64,000 bases of DNA from Nitrospirota bacterium (GTDB taxonomy: Bacteria; Nitrospinota_A; UBA7883): the NCBI GenBank assembly GCA_024275315.1, contig JAJRZK010000033.1, positions 20,237-84,236 of the forward strand. Reading direction: 5' to 3'. This document shows, one piece after another, positions 26,196 to 35,334 of this stretch (position 1 is its first letter; each line of letters starts with the position of its first letter). A model generated the notes under the pieces. The model was not told where the DNA came from and searched no databases. It saw only the letters and a program-made list of their open reading frames with translations. The position numbers and the translations under genes were made by a program.

Positions 26196-26783
26196 ATGAC
26201 CCAGATGAAAGCAATGGAAACACTTTATGTAACCAGCAGGGATGATTGGCGCGCATGGCTTGGAGAAAATCATAAGATCAGAAAGGAAATCTGGTTAATT
26301 TACTATAAAAAACATACCGGCAAGCCCAGAATTCCTTATGACGACGCGGTCGAAGAGGCTTTGTGTTACGGGTGGATAGACAGCCTCGTAAGAAGGATCG
26401 ACGATGAGAAATACGCCCAGAAATTCACTCCCCGCAAAAAGAAAAGCAACTGGTCTGAGTTGAATAAAAAAAGAGCGGAAAAAATGATAAACAAGAGCAG
26501 GATGACTAAAGCCGGGCTGGATATATTCAAAGACGCTCTGCCAAATAACAAAAAAGATGTGAAGCCGAAATCACCAAAAAACGGGTTTGCAATACCTCCC
26601 GATCTGAAAAAAGCGTTAAAAACCGACAGCAAAGTATGGAGAAATTTCAGTGGTTTCCCTCCTTCATACCAGAAACAGTGTGTTGGATGGATAACGAGCG
26701 CTAAAAAGGAGGAAACTCGTGCAAGGCGGCTTGCAGAGATTATAAAACTGACATCACAAAAAAAGAAAATCGGGATGAAATAA
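26196..26783 (+). CDS. YdeI/OmpD-associated-family protein
   Basis: The protein has up to 195 residues; starts at 26196, 26205 and 26214 are all possible. The N-terminal part (RDDWRAWLGENHKIRKEIWLIYYKKHTGKPRIPYDDAVEEALCYGWIDSLVRRIDDEKYAQKFTPRKKKSNWSELNKKRAEKM) is the diagnostic signature of the YdeI/OmpD-associated family, implicated in resistance to cationic peptides but biochemically undefined. The C-terminal part (LKTDSKVWRNFSGFPPSYQKQCVGWITSAKKEETRARRLAEIIKL) also matches. It is AT- and Lys-rich compared with its neighbours, suggesting horizontal transfer. Confidence 0.85.
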   Translation: MTQMKAMETLYVTSRDDWRAWLGENHKIRKEIWLIYYKKHTGKPRIPYDDAVEEALCYGWIDSLVRRIDDEKYAQKFTPRKKKSNWSELNKKRAEKMINKSRMTKAGLDIFKDALPNNKKDVKPKSPKNGFAIPPDLKKALKTDSKVWRNFSGFPPSYQKQCVGWITSAKKEETRARRLAEIIKLTSQKKKIGMK

Positions 26784-26824
26784 CTTGTGCGGTGGCGCCC
26801 AAGTTTGTCATTCTGGAAAGATGG

Positions 26825-26904
26825 TGCGCTCACAGCGCAAAGGCGATGATAGCGCTGGTTGATTCGAAGTAAAGTTTTAAAGGCAGGAAAGCGTTCCTGT
26901 TTTT
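26825..26904 (+). terminator. Hairpins after the YdeI-family gene, the second with a T-run
   Basis: TGCGCT-CAC-AGCGCA (26825-26839) is a perfect small hairpin without a T-run. CAGGAA-AGCG-TTCCTG (26884-26899) is followed by five T residues and could terminate transcription from the YdeI-family gene. The interval 26784-26910 holds no recognisable gene. Confidence 0.5.
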
Positions 26905-26910
26905 AGGGGC

Positions 26911-27156
26911 GTGCCGGAAAATATTGATAAACGGAAAAGCCACCTCCTGTTAAAGAATATCCCCTTTAGTAAATGCGCCATCAAAATGATCCACGATTTT
27001 AACGGCGCCAAAGACCTCGACCGAACCTTCTGGCGTCTCAAAAGAGAACTACGGCTTTTCAAACAACGCCAGAGAAACTTTCGCCCTCCAGGTTACAAAG
27101 AAACCAGGTTCATGTTCCAGCCAGGGGCAATGACAATAAATATCAGAGTCGATTAA
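26911..27156 (+). CDS. Possible small basic protein, unknown
   Basis: An 81-residue frame starts at a GTG. It is rich in Lys, Arg and Phe (SKCAIKMIHDFNGAKDLDRTFWRLKRELRLFKQRQRNFRPPGYKETRF) and matches no family I know. An AGGGG lies only one base before the GTG, so initiation is doubtful, and it begins a few bases after a hairpin. It could be a fragment of an acquired gene in this low-GC patch. The 99 bases between it and ahcY show nothing. Confidence 0.3.
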   Translation: MPENIDKRKSHLLLKNIPFSKCAIKMIHDFNGAKDLDRTFWRLKRELRLFKQRQRNFRPPGYKETRFMFQPGAMTINIRVD

Positions 27157-27255
27157 TTTCAAGCCCCGGGAAACCGTGAGCGATATCAAAGGTCTACAAG
27201 CCAATGGGTACAGTTTTCCTTGCCAGCTTTTGTTTTAAAAGAAAGCGGGCCTGGC

Positions 27256-28683
27256 CTAGTACCTGTAGTGCTCCGGCTTGAACGGGCCATCGACGGGCAC
27301 TCCGATATAGTCCGCCTGTTCCTGGGTCAGCTTGGTAAGCTTGGCGCCGACACGCTCCAGGTGCAACATCGCCACTTCTTCGTCCAGCTTTTTTGACAGG
27401 GTAAACACCCCGACCTCATGCCGGTTGGTCCAAAGATCGATCTGCGCCAGGGTCTGGTTGGTGAACGAGTTACTCATAACGAAGCTGGGATGGCCGGTGG
27501 CGCAACCCAGGTTGACCAGCCTCCCCTCCGCCAGAATAAAAATCGAGTGGCCGTCGTCGAACGTATATTTGTCCACCTGGGGCTTGATATTTTCCTTCGT
27601 GGCTCCGGCGTAATCGTTCAGCGCGTTCACCTGTATCTCGTTGTCGAAATGGCCGATGTTGCACACGATAGCCTGGTCTTTCATCCGCTTCATATGCTCG
27701 AGCGTGATGATATCCTTGTTGCCGGTGGTGGTGACGTATATATCCGCCTGCGGTAGCGCATCTTCCAGCGTGACGACCTGATATCCCGCCATAGCCGCCT
27801 GCAACGCGCAAATCGGATCGATTTCGGTGACCATGACCCTAGCTTTTAACCCTTCAAGAGCCTGGGCGCATCCTTTGCCCACGTCGCCATATCCGCACAC
27901 CAGCGCGATCTTGCCGGCCACCATCACGTCCGTGGCGCGTTTGATCCCGTCCACCAGCGACTCGCGGCAACCATACAGGTTGTCGAACTTGGATTTTGTC
28001 ACCGAATCGTTGACATTTATAGCCGGTACCAGAAGCTCTCCGTCTTCCATCATCTGGTAAAGCCGGTGCACCCCGGTGGTGGTCTCCTCAGACACGCCTT
28101 TCCACTCCTTGACGACGGAGTGCCAATACCCGGGATTTTCCGCCAACGTCTCTTTTAAAACGGAATTTATAACGGAAAGCTCCATGTTGTCCGTCGGCTC
28201 GTCGAGGATGCCGGGATTGTTTTCCGTTGCGTATCCCCTGTGTATCAGCAGTGTCGCGTCGCCGCCGTCGTCGACGATCAGCTCCGGTCCTTTGCCGCCC
28301 GGAAACGACAGCGCCTGTTTTGTGCACCACCAGTATTCCTCCAGTGTCTCCCCTTTCCATGCGAACACGGGGATACCCTTTTCCGCTATATCCGCCGCCG
28401 CGTGATCCTGGGTGCTGAAAATGTTGCACGACGCCCAGCGGACATCGGCCCCCAGTTCGACCAGCGTGTCTATGAGGACGGCGGTCTGGATGGTCATGTG
28501 CAGGCTACCTGAAATGCGGGCGCCCTGAAGCGGCTTGTCCTTTCCATATTTTTCACGGGTCGCAATAAGGCCGGGCATCTCCAGCTCGGCTATGGCCACT
28601 TCCTTGCGGCCGAATTCAGCCAGGGAAATGTCTTTTACTTTATAGTTGGCATGTGCGTCTTTCGTTTGCGTGGCAACACTCAC
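27256..28683 (-). CDS. ahcY: Adenosylhomocysteinase (S-adenosylhomocysteine hydrolase)
   Basis: AhcY reversibly splits S-adenosylhomocysteine into adenosine and homocysteine, relieving product inhibition of methyltransferases. The 475 residues begin at a GTG with AGGAGAG well placed. Signatures are [40 protein letters not shown], the NAD-binding [13 protein letters not shown] and the C-terminal PEHYRY that closes the neighbouring subunit's NAD site. It is the second gene of an operon, 15 bp after an HTH/cyclase-like regulator, which suggests that this regulator controls it. No SAH riboswitch was recognised. Confidence 0.97.
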   Translation of the reverse strand: MSVATQTKDAHANYKVKDISLAEFGRKEVAIAELEMPGLIATREKYGKDKPLQGARISGSLHMTIQTAVLIDTLVELGADVRWASCNIFSTQDHAAADIAEKGIPVFAWKGETLEEYWWCTKQALSFPGGKGPELIVDDGGDATLLIHRGYATENNPGILDEPTDNMELSVINSVLKETLAENPGYWHSVVKEWKGVSEETTTGVHRLYQMMEDGELLVPAINVNDSVTKSKFDNLYGCRESLVDGIKRATDVMVAGKIALVCGYGDVGKGCAQALEGLKARVMVTEIDPICALQAAMAGYQVVTLEDALPQADIYVTTTGNKDIITLEHMKRMKDQAIVCNIGHFDNEIQVNALNDYAGATKENIKPQVDKYTFDDGHSIFILAEGRLVNLGCATGHPSFVMSNSFTNQTLAQIDLWTNRHEVGVFTLSKKLDEEVAMLHLERVGAKLTKLTQEQADYIGVPVDGPFKPEHYRY

Positions 28684-28698
28684 TTTTTCTCTCCTTGT

Positions 28699-29436
28699 TT
28701 ATGCTTTTTCCATTATCTCGTATATGGTTACAGGCTTAGGTATAAACGTAAGCTCCTTAATAAAAGGACCTTTCAGGCCAATTTTGTCTTTCAGGTTTTC
28801 CACGACGGTGGACGATGCCATAATTACACCATCGCTGTCAAGCGACGCCAGCTCCAGCATTCTAAACGCAATGTTCACCGTGCCGCCCATGATATCCGGC
28901 AGACAATAATCCGGATGCCCCATGGAACCGAGGTATATTTCCCCGGAGCACAGAGCGATCGTCATGCTCGAATCTATCGTACCCGACACATCCATCGCCG
29001 CTTTGACCGCCCTGTCCTGATGCAACGGCCCGGAAAAAAAGCCCAGCAGTCCGTCGCCCATCTGCTTCACCGGCACACCGTCACGCCGGATCAACGCCTC
29101 GGTAAGCTGGTAGAACAGCCCGTTGGCCCATGCGGCAAGGTCACGGGGCTCTGTCACCATCGACTTGGCGGCGTAGCCCTTTACGCTTGATACGAACACC
29201 GTCGCATCGAAAACATCTTTACCCTCCTCATCGTACAACCCAAGCAACCAATCGACGGAAACGCCGAGAAGCCTGGCCAGGGAAACCAGCAAACTTATAT
29301 CCGGAGCGTTTTCTCCACGCTCCCATTTCGACACCGCCTGTGAGCTTACCTGCATGGCTCTGGAGATATCGGCCTGTTTCAGGCCGCGTTCTTCCCTCCG
29401 TTTGCGGATTCTCGCGCCAAGGCTTTCAAGAAACAT
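28699..29436 (-). CDS. XRE-type HTH regulator fused to a degenerate class III nucleotidyl cyclase domain
   Basis: The 245 residues start with a Cro/XRE helix-turn-helix (about 7-65, LKQADISRAMQVSSQAVSKWERGENAPDISLLVSLARLLGVS). The rest (about 76-195) aligns with class III adenylate cyclase homology domains: VFVSSVKGY, VKQMGDGLLGFF, LCSGEIYLGSMG, DIMGGTVNIAFRM. The substrate lysine (K124), the adenine-selecting Asp (D181), Asn188 and Arg192 and the second metal Asp (D128) are present, but the first metal Asp is Ser (S84). It may therefore bind an adenine nucleotide or nucleoside without turning it over. It is upstream of ahcY in the same operon and has a possible operator in its promoter. I know of no characterised protein with this architecture. 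Confidence 0.75.
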   Translation of the reverse strand: MFLESLGARIRKRREERGLKQADISRAMQVSSQAVSKWERGENAPDISLLVSLARLLGVSVDWLLGLYDEEGKDVFDATVFVSSVKGYAAKSMVTEPRDLAAWANGLFYQLTEALIRRDGVPVKQMGDGLLGFFSGPLHQDRAVKAAMDVSGTIDSSMTIALCSGEIYLGSMGHPDYCLPDIMGGTVNIAFRMLELASLDSDGVIMASSTVVENLKDKIGLKGPFIKELTFIPKPVTIYEIMEKA

Positions 29437-29486
29437 CCACCGGACCTTTCGTTATGACGACCACAACGTGAACGCCAGTTGCTGTA

Positions 29487-29517
29487 ATTATATATCCGAA
29501 CCCACCGGTTCATTCAA
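29487..29517 (-). promoter_or_regulatory. Predicted promoter with an operator-like inverted repeat for the HTH/cyclase-ahcY operon
   Basis: Read on the minus strand, TTGAAT (29517-29512) is 17 bp from TATATA (29494-29489), which continues as AT to 29487. The spacer contains the inverted repeat GAACC-CACC-GGTTC (29498-29511). A repressor bound there would cover the space between -35 and -10, a natural site for autoregulation by the XRE-type protein. The rest of the 274-bp gap to 29711 shows no gene. Confidence 0.5.
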
Positions 29518-29710
29518 TAAAGGTGCAGTTGTATTGTATAATGGAGTGGTTGAGCGTAAACATTTTGTTATGGGAACTTCTAATAGTTATTCTCGCGACG
29601 AAAGCAATTAACCAGAGGTCCCCTATGAAATATCCAACGTGATTGATCCGTGCGGCGCGGTATTTTCCGGGAAAGCGGATCGGCGTCAATTTGATTCAAA
29701 CTGACAGCAA

Positions 29711-30502
29711 ATGCCGATAAAGCAGACATTTAAGGTTCCGGTCGGGTTTTTGTATCTTCTCCGCGGGTTGAAGCTCATTTTTTCCGACTGGCGCCTGTTA
29801 CGCCTGTCGGTGGCTCCTTTTATCATCAATACGCTTCTTTTCATCATTTTTTTCCTGTTGTTCAACACAATCGCCTATTACATCTCCAGTTGGGTGTTCG
29901 AGCAATCATCCCAGGAGTGGTATTGGGCGTTGATATCGGTTGTTACGGGAATAGCGCTGTTTGTCGTATCACTGCTTGTTGTCCTTTTCGGGTTTGTGGC
30001 TGTGGGGCTTGTTGTCTCGGGCCCGTTCAACGACTTGCTATCGACCGCGGTGGAGTCGAAACTGACGGGATCGGTGGAGGAGGCGGACATGGGTTTTTCC
30101 CAACGCGCCTGGCTGACGCTGAAAACCGAAACCAGGAAGATGGCTCTGTTTTTAACCGGGGAGATGGCGCTTTTGGCGCTTAACTTTGTTCCGGTCGTCG
30201 GTCAAGCCATGTTCGTGGTGTTAAACCCCCTTTTTATCGCGTTCGTCATGGCATACGAATTTTCGGGCTATACCCTCGACCGGCGGGGATACGATTTTGC
30301 CATGAAACGAAAATTCGTTTTTTCCAACGGCGGGCTTTCTCTGGGATTCGGAGCGGCGGTCGGGTTGACTCTTTTTATGCCGCTGATCCACTTTATGACT
30401 ATGCCAGCCGCTGTGGCGGGAGGAACCATGCTGGCGGTGGAAAACATATCCGGAGATGCGGGGGGAAGCGGATCGGCTACAATAGAAACTGTGGACACTT
30501 GA
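29711..30502 (+). CDS. EI24/CysZ-family membrane protein
   Basis: The 263 residues have about five to six hydrophobic segments (APFIINTLLFIIFFLLFN, WALISVVTGIALFVVSLLVVLFGFVAVGLVVSGPF, LLALNFVPVVGQAMFVVLNPLFIAFVMAYEF). The GPFNDLLS and NFVPVVG motifs are characteristic of the EI24/CysZ (DUF540) family of inner-membrane proteins, some of which import sulfate. No cys genes are near, so sulfate transport is only a family-level suggestion. It starts a probable operon with the two following genes (19 bp, then a 4-base overlap). Confidence 0.8.
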   Translation: MPIKQTFKVPVGFLYLLRGLKLIFSDWRLLRLSVAPFIINTLLFIIFFLLFNTIAYYISSWVFEQSSQEWYWALISVVTGIALFVVSLLVVLFGFVAVGLVVSGPFNDLLSTAVESKLTGSVEEADMGFSQRAWLTLKTETRKMALFLTGEMALLALNFVPVVGQAMFVVLNPLFIAFVMAYEFSGYTLDRRGYDFAMKRKFVFSNGGLSLGFGAAVGLTLFMPLIHFMTMPAAVAGGTMLAVENISGDAGGSGSATIETVDT

Positions 30503-30521
30503 GTTATCCGGAGTTTGTGTT

Positions 30522-31475
30522 ATGGATTCATCTTTTACGCGCGAGACATTACGGTTTTATTTTTCATTCAACGACCCGTACAGTTTTCTGATCACACCTG
30601 CGATTAAAACCATTTCGCAGAATTACAGGGTGGAAATCGAATATGTGCCGCTGGCCGATTACGACGCGGAGAACGTGTTTTCCGACGACGAGTCGGTCCG
30701 GTCGTATCATCGCAGGGATCTGGACAGGTTCGCCAAAAAAGCTGGACGCAAACTCGATTATCTCGACCACAGCATAGATTCATCCAAAGCCTGCAGGGGT
30801 AAATATTTCGCCGACAAGTTGATGCTGGGGGCGAAATATATAAACCTTGTATTCGCCATGCGGTGGATTGGCGCCGGTGACATCAGCGTCACGGCCGACC
30901 TGGTGGAAGGGCTGAAATATCTGGAATTCGACAAACGCGCGCTGGTTGACGCGCTGGAATCGGATACCTACAACGCCGCTCTGGAGGCGGGACGGTTGCA
31001 ATCGGTGGATGATCGTGTCATAGGGGCGCCATTCATGGTTTTTCGTGACGAGCCTTTTTACGGGCCGGACAGGTTGGAAGATCTGGAAAACACCATCAAA
31101 AGCGATCCTTCCATGATCATCCATCATGACGCCAGTTACTCCGTTATACAACCCGGCGAGCTTAAGGAGATCCTCGATCATGGCAAGCCGGTGTTCGTCC
31201 TGGACATCAGGATCCCCAAAGATTTTGGCCTCGGGCATATACCTGGGGCGAATTGCCTGCCTGCCAAGATAGTCCACCGAAACCTCGACCGCATGGACAG
31301 GGAGTGGAAAATAGTTGTCACGGGGGACGGGTCCGCGGATGAAAGCGAAATCGCGTTTATGCTGGCCGGCGCCGGATTCCGGTCGGTTTCAGTTCTGGCC
31401 GGTGGTTATCCGGCGTGGAAGGGAGAAAAGGAAAAGGGGCTTGAAAACTGGCACGACAAACTAAAACCCAGATGA
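30522..31475 (+). CDS. DsbA/HCCA-isomerase-like thioredoxin-fold protein fused to a cysteine-less rhodanese domain
   Basis: The protein has 317 residues; CCGGAG gives a good ribosome-binding site. Residues about 8-205 resemble the 2-hydroxychromene-2-carboxylate isomerase/DsbA-like family (LRFYFSFNDPYSFLITPAIKTI, GRLQSVDDRVIGAPFMVFRDEPFYGPDRLEDLE), in which the first CxxC is replaced by Asn-Asp-Pro-Tyr as in glutathione-dependent kappa-class proteins. Residues about 215-310 are rhodanese-like (FVLDIRIPKDFGLGHIPGANCLP, SVLAGGYPAWKG), but the active-site loop is VVTGDGSADES without a catalytic Cys. No signal peptide is seen, so it is cytoplasmic. The reaction is unknown. Confidence 0.7.
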   Translation: MDSSFTRETLRFYFSFNDPYSFLITPAIKTISQNYRVEIEYVPLADYDAENVFSDDESVRSYHRRDLDRFAKKAGRKLDYLDHSIDSSKACRGKYFADKLMLGAKYINLVFAMRWIGAGDISVTADLVEGLKYLEFDKRALVDALESDTYNAALEAGRLQSVDDRVIGAPFMVFRDEPFYGPDRLEDLENTIKSDPSMIIHHDASYSVIQPGELKEILDHGKPVFVLDIRIPKDFGLGHIPGANCLPAKIVHRNLDRMDREWKIVVTGDGSADESEIAFMLAGAGFRSVSVLAGGYPAWKGEKEKGLENWHDKLKPR

Positions 31476-32263
31476 TTCATGACAAAAATATTTTCTTGCG
31501 TTTAGCGCCCGGTTTGATAATCAAAACGCCGTTTTTACTTTCCACCATTGCGGCTTTTTTTTTCGTGACAGCCATTTGCCCATCGGCTGAACCGGCGGCG
31601 GATCAAACCCTTGCGATAGCCAGACTCAAACCTGACGGTCTCGCTTTTTCCGTGGAGACTTTGCTAAATGACTCGGTGAAAGCTGACCTCAAGCTGGATA
31701 CCGGCTCTAGCTTTACTGTTATATCTCATGAAATAGCTCGCAAGCTGGGCTATGCTGGGATGCTTTCCCGGGCTCCCCGGGTTCCCCTTTTCACCTCCGG
31801 CGGCGAAACATGGGTAAAACTGGTGGCGTTTGACAGCGTTCGCATTGGTGGAGCTGTCGCCCAAATGGTGGTGGGGGCCGTATCATCCAATCTGGGCGAG
31901 GGTGTGGACGGGTTACTGGGGTTGAGTTTTCTTGACAATTTCAACTACAGGATCGATGGAGCGAAAGGTCAATTTACGATCTATCCCATCACCGGCGCAA
32001 AGACATCGTTTGGCGGGCGAGACAGAAACTGGTGGCGCTCCCGGTTCGCCAGTTATGCCGACGAGATTAAAAAATTCCGGATATATCTTTATAACCACGA
32101 TCATCGGACAACGGCGAAAAAGCGGGGCCCCGATGGGCGAGCCGAGAGCTTTACACGAGACGACCTGGTTATGGTAATAAATTTTTATGAGAAGCTGATC
32201 GATCAGCTCAACACCAGAGCCGGGGAGCTTGGCGTTCCGGATTCATGGAAAACGTATCCGTAA
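31472..32263 (+). CDS. Exported retropepsin-like aspartic protease
   Basis: The ATG overlaps the previous stop (ATGA). The 263 residues start with a signal/anchor (LLSTIAAFFFVTAICPSA). The retropepsin-type half-site is LKLDTGSSFTVIS, followed by the flap-like LFTSGGETWVKLVAFDSVRIGGA and GVDGLLGLSFLDNFNYRID, all features of the bacterial clan AA TIGR02281-like family, which works as a dimer. The C-terminal region (about 175-263) is helical and charged and resembles no known domain. A second, shorter member is encoded at 57.3 kb. The 214-bp gap that follows is AT-rich with a 7-bp perfect inverted repeat near 32372-32387 and no gene. Confidence 0.75.
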   Translation: MIHDKNIFLRLAPGLIIKTPFLLSTIAAFFFVTAICPSAEPAADQTLAIARLKPDGLAFSVETLLNDSVKADLKLDTGSSFTVISHEIARKLGYAGMLSRAPRVPLFTSGGETWVKLVAFDSVRIGGAVAQMVVGAVSSNLGEGVDGLLGLSFLDNFNYRIDGAKGQFTIYPITGAKTSFGGRDRNWWRSRFASYADEIKKFRIYLYNHDHRTTAKKRGPDGRAESFTRDDLVMVINFYEKLIDQLNTRAGELGVPDSWKTYP

Positions 32264-32477
32264 CGGCCGCTACTGCGCGCTTGTATAAAACCCGCTCCCT
32301 GCCCGGATCGAGAACCGGCGAACGATCACCCGCGCGGCTCGCAGATTATCTGATTCGATATGTATGATATAATAAATGAATTTATTAATTATTTTATTAT
32401 GATGATCAAATATAAGTTGTTTTTCACTCCGGCCTTTTGGGTCTAGGGCTCGGTTTGGCCCTGAGCAGGTTTATAAA

Positions 32478-34006
32478 ATGCGATGCATAGTCGTCGATGA
32501 TATGGGCCCGATGCGGCGCACGGTAGCGCTTGCGTTGCGGGATCTCGGGTTTGACGATGTTCTCAACGCGAAAAACGGGAAGGAAGCGTTTGACATCATT
32601 ATCGCCCAGCATGATATTCCCTCGAAAAACATAGAGCTCGCCGTGGTGGACTGGAACATGGCTCCGATTACCGGTCTCGATCTTCTCAAGATGGTGCGAA
32701 AGGACAAGAGAACCAGGAACATCTTTTTTTGATGATCACCGCCGAACAGCTCCAGGACAACGTTGTCGCCGCCATCCAGGCCGGGGTGGATGAATATATA
32801 GTAAAACCGTTCACGCCCAAAACGTTAAAGGACAAGTTGATCACCGTCACCAGGCGCAGGCTTCGTGAGATCAACAGCGACATCAAGGAATACCTGGAAA
32901 GTCATACTCCCGGAGTTGGAGCGGGGGAGCCTGATGCGGGGTTAAATGGCCGATTGAAGGATTTCCGGGCACGGCTGTTGAAGTTGATGGAGATTTCATC
33001 CTGGAGTCACATCATCCCCCTTGAGCTTGGAAGACTGTCGTTTAAAGCCGGGGACTATGAAGACGCCGAAAAATGGTTACGCAAGGTTTTGTCCATAGAT
33101 TTTGGATTGTCGGAGGCTCATCATCTCCTGTCTCTCACCCTCCGTAAACTGGGCAAGATAAATGAATCGATCAGGGAACTGGAAATCGCGGTGGTGGAGA
33201 GGCCAAAATCCGGGGACCTGAAGCAAAAACTGGGTGAGGCGTATATGCAAGAGGGGAAATACGCCAGGGCCATAGAGCTTATCACGGAGTCCATCGCCAT
33301 ATTCAACCAGCAAAAGGACAGAAAAAAACTTGCCCGGTCAAGAAATTCACTGGGGCAAGCCAAGATCATCAGAGGAGAAAAAGAAAACGACGAAACCGCC
33401 ACCCAAGACGCGGAGCGTGACATAAGAGAAGCCGTAACACTCGATCCGGGGCTGATGGCGGCGCATTACAATCTCATGGTTGTCTATAAAAAAACCGGCA
33501 GGGACGCCGACGCCGCGAAACAGCTTGACCGCATCCGGCGAATGGAGCCAAATGACGCGGAGGGTTGGATCGTTATGGGAAAAATGTACCTTCACCGATC
33601 GGAAATTCCGAAGGCGAAATTCGCCTTTAAAAAAGCTGACGGACTGTCGGAGGGCAAGTTCGCGGTTTACGAGGAGATATCAACGCTTTTGTATAACCAC
33701 AAGATTTTCGACGAAGCTCTGACATACCTGGACAAAGCCGTCGAGGCGAATCCTTCTGACATATTTTCCTACAATCTCAAGGGGATAATCTACAGAACCC
33801 TGGACAGACATAAAGAGGCGATCCGCGAATACACCGCCGCCGTAAAGCTGGAGCCGGACAACCCCGGCCTGATATTCAATCTTGGTGTAGCGTACTTCAA
33901 GTCCGGTGAAGAAAAAAAGAGCATGGAAATATTTGCAAAAGTAAAAACGCTCGATCCGGGGTTCAGGGAAGCCGATGAATATCTCAAGCGCCTCGAGGCA
34001 AAGTAG
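32478..34006 (+). pseudogene. CheY-like receiver fused to TPR repeats, with an apparent -1 frameshift
   Basis: The first frame (32478-32732) gives the start of a CheY-type receiver (VVDDMGPMRRTVALALRDLGFDDVLNAKNGKEAFD, phosphoacceptor in VVDWNMAPITG) and stops at TGA after RNIFF. The second frame (from 32729) starts with the exact continuation MITAEQLQDNVVAAIQAGVDEYIVKPF and goes on to about seven TPR units (about 130-425 of that frame, e.g. DYEDAEKWLRKVLSIDFGLSEAHHLL). A T run of seven at 32724-32730 separates them; eight would restore the frame. The intact protein would be about 509 residues, a receiver output through protein-protein contacts. It faces the histidine kinase end-to-end. Confidence 0.85.
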
Positions 34007-34014
34007 ACAACCGG

Positions 34015-35334
34015 CTATCCGTTTCGCTTAGGAAAGGTAAATATAAACTCGGCCCCTTCGCCCGGCGCGCTTGCGACGCCTATCTCCCCCCCGTGAGCCT
34101 CCACGGCCATCTTGCAAAACGCCAGGCCGATTCCATATCCACCATCGGACCCCTTGGACAGCGACGATCTGGCTGTTTCAAAGCTGTTGAAAATTATATC
34201 CTGGTCCTGTTTGTCAATTCCCTCACCATTGTCCACCACACGGACGGTGACACGGCTATCGCTCTGCTCGGCCACAATCACCACCTCGCTGTCGATGGGG
34301 CTGTGACGCAACGCGTTGTCCAGAAGATTTGATATAACCCGGCGAATAAGCGTCTCGTCACCCTCGAGAGATATCTCTTCCGGCCCGTCGTAAGTCATGG
34401 CCACACCATCCGTCTGCGCGGCCACCTCAAAATCCTTGATGACGCCTTTTATCACATTCGCCAGATCGAACCTGGACATGGAAAGCTTCATCCGGCCGCT
34501 TTCCATTTTGTAGGAGTCGAGGATCGATTTGACCATGTCCAGTATCCTGTCACCTCCAAACCGGGACAGCTTTACGATCTCCATTATGTTTTCATCAAGG
34601 TCCATGGTTTCGAGATGGGCAATGTTGGCTGTAATCAGGGTAAGTGGATTTTTCAGATCGTGGACAGCCATATAGAGAAGCTTTTCCCTGACTGTTTCGG
34701 ATTCTTTCATCGACTCGATGTTTTCATGAGCCGACAGCAACTCTTCGTTTTTGCGGATTTTGGCCACTTTCGCCGCGACCATATCCAGAACGCCGTTCAT
34801 GGAGCTCCTGTCCATGTGAAAAACAGGGTGCGCCTTCCCCATCCCCGCCACGCTGACCACCCCCAGCGATTCGCCGTCATACCCCAGCAAAGGAAAGGAA
34901 CAAAACAAGTTGCTCGAATACCTGTTGGAATCATTGTTTTTTGAAACCCCTTCCACCTGGTCGATTTCAGAGAAAAAATAGGGTTTCTTGTTTTCAATCA
35001 CATACCGGGTCACGGAATTCCGGTCCATGTCCAGCGGAACGCCCATGATGTTTTCAGACCCCTCGCCGGATGCGGCCGCGACAACCCACACGCCGTCTTC
35101 ACGTAATATGATGGAGCTGGTGGTGCCACCGAGAAGGATCTGTACTATTTCACATATCTGAAACAGCGCCACGGCTGAAGAGGCGGAGGAGGAGACATCT
35201 GTAGCGATGATGGCGTCTCTGGCAATCACCTGCAACCGCCAAAAATCCGCTTCGCTCATTTCTTTGTTTGCAAATTCTGAAACAACACCCTTGAACCAGT
35301 CAAGGGCGTAGAGTCCGCCGTTGCTTTCGCTCAA
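34015..35334 (-). CDS. GAF-domain sensor histidine kinase
   Basis: The 439 residues begin at a TTG with AGGGGA upstream and have no membrane segment, so this is a cytoplasmic kinase. Residues about 40-210 form a GAF sensor (AVALFQICEIVQILLGG, FCSFPLLGYDGESLGVVSVAG). Residues about 230-300 are the dimerisation and phosphotransfer domain with the His in MAVHDLKNPLTLI. The ATPase follows with NLLDNALRHSP, VVDNGEGI and GGYGIGLAFCK. It is convergent with the receiver-TPR gene, ends 9 bp from it and is its likely partner. Confidence 0.9.
   Translation of the reverse strand: MSESNGGLYALDWFKGVVSEFANKEMSEADFWRLQVIARDAIIATDVSSSASSAVALFQICEIVQILLGGTTSSIILREDGVWVVAAASGEGSENIMGVPLDMDRNSVTRYVIENKKPYFFSEIDQVEGVSKNNDSNRYSSNLFCSFPLLGYDGESLGVVSVAGMGKAHPVFHMDRSSMNGVLDMVAAKVAKIRKNEELLSAHENIESMKESETVREKLLYMAVHDLKNPLTLITANIAHLETMDLDENIMEIVKLSRFGGDRILDMVKSILDSYKMESGRMKLSMSRFDLANVIKGVIKDFEVAAQTDGVAMTYDGPEEISLEGDETLIRRVISNLLDNALRHSPIDSEVVIVAEQSDSRVTVRVVDNGEGIDKQDQDIIFNSFETARSSLSKGSDGGYGIGLAFCKMAVEAHGGEIGVASAPGEGAEFIFTFPKRNG

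Noticed and set aside
26877..27062. Basic minus-strand frame of 61 codons
   Set aside because: It is antisense to the small plus-strand frame, with no ribosome-binding site or similarity.
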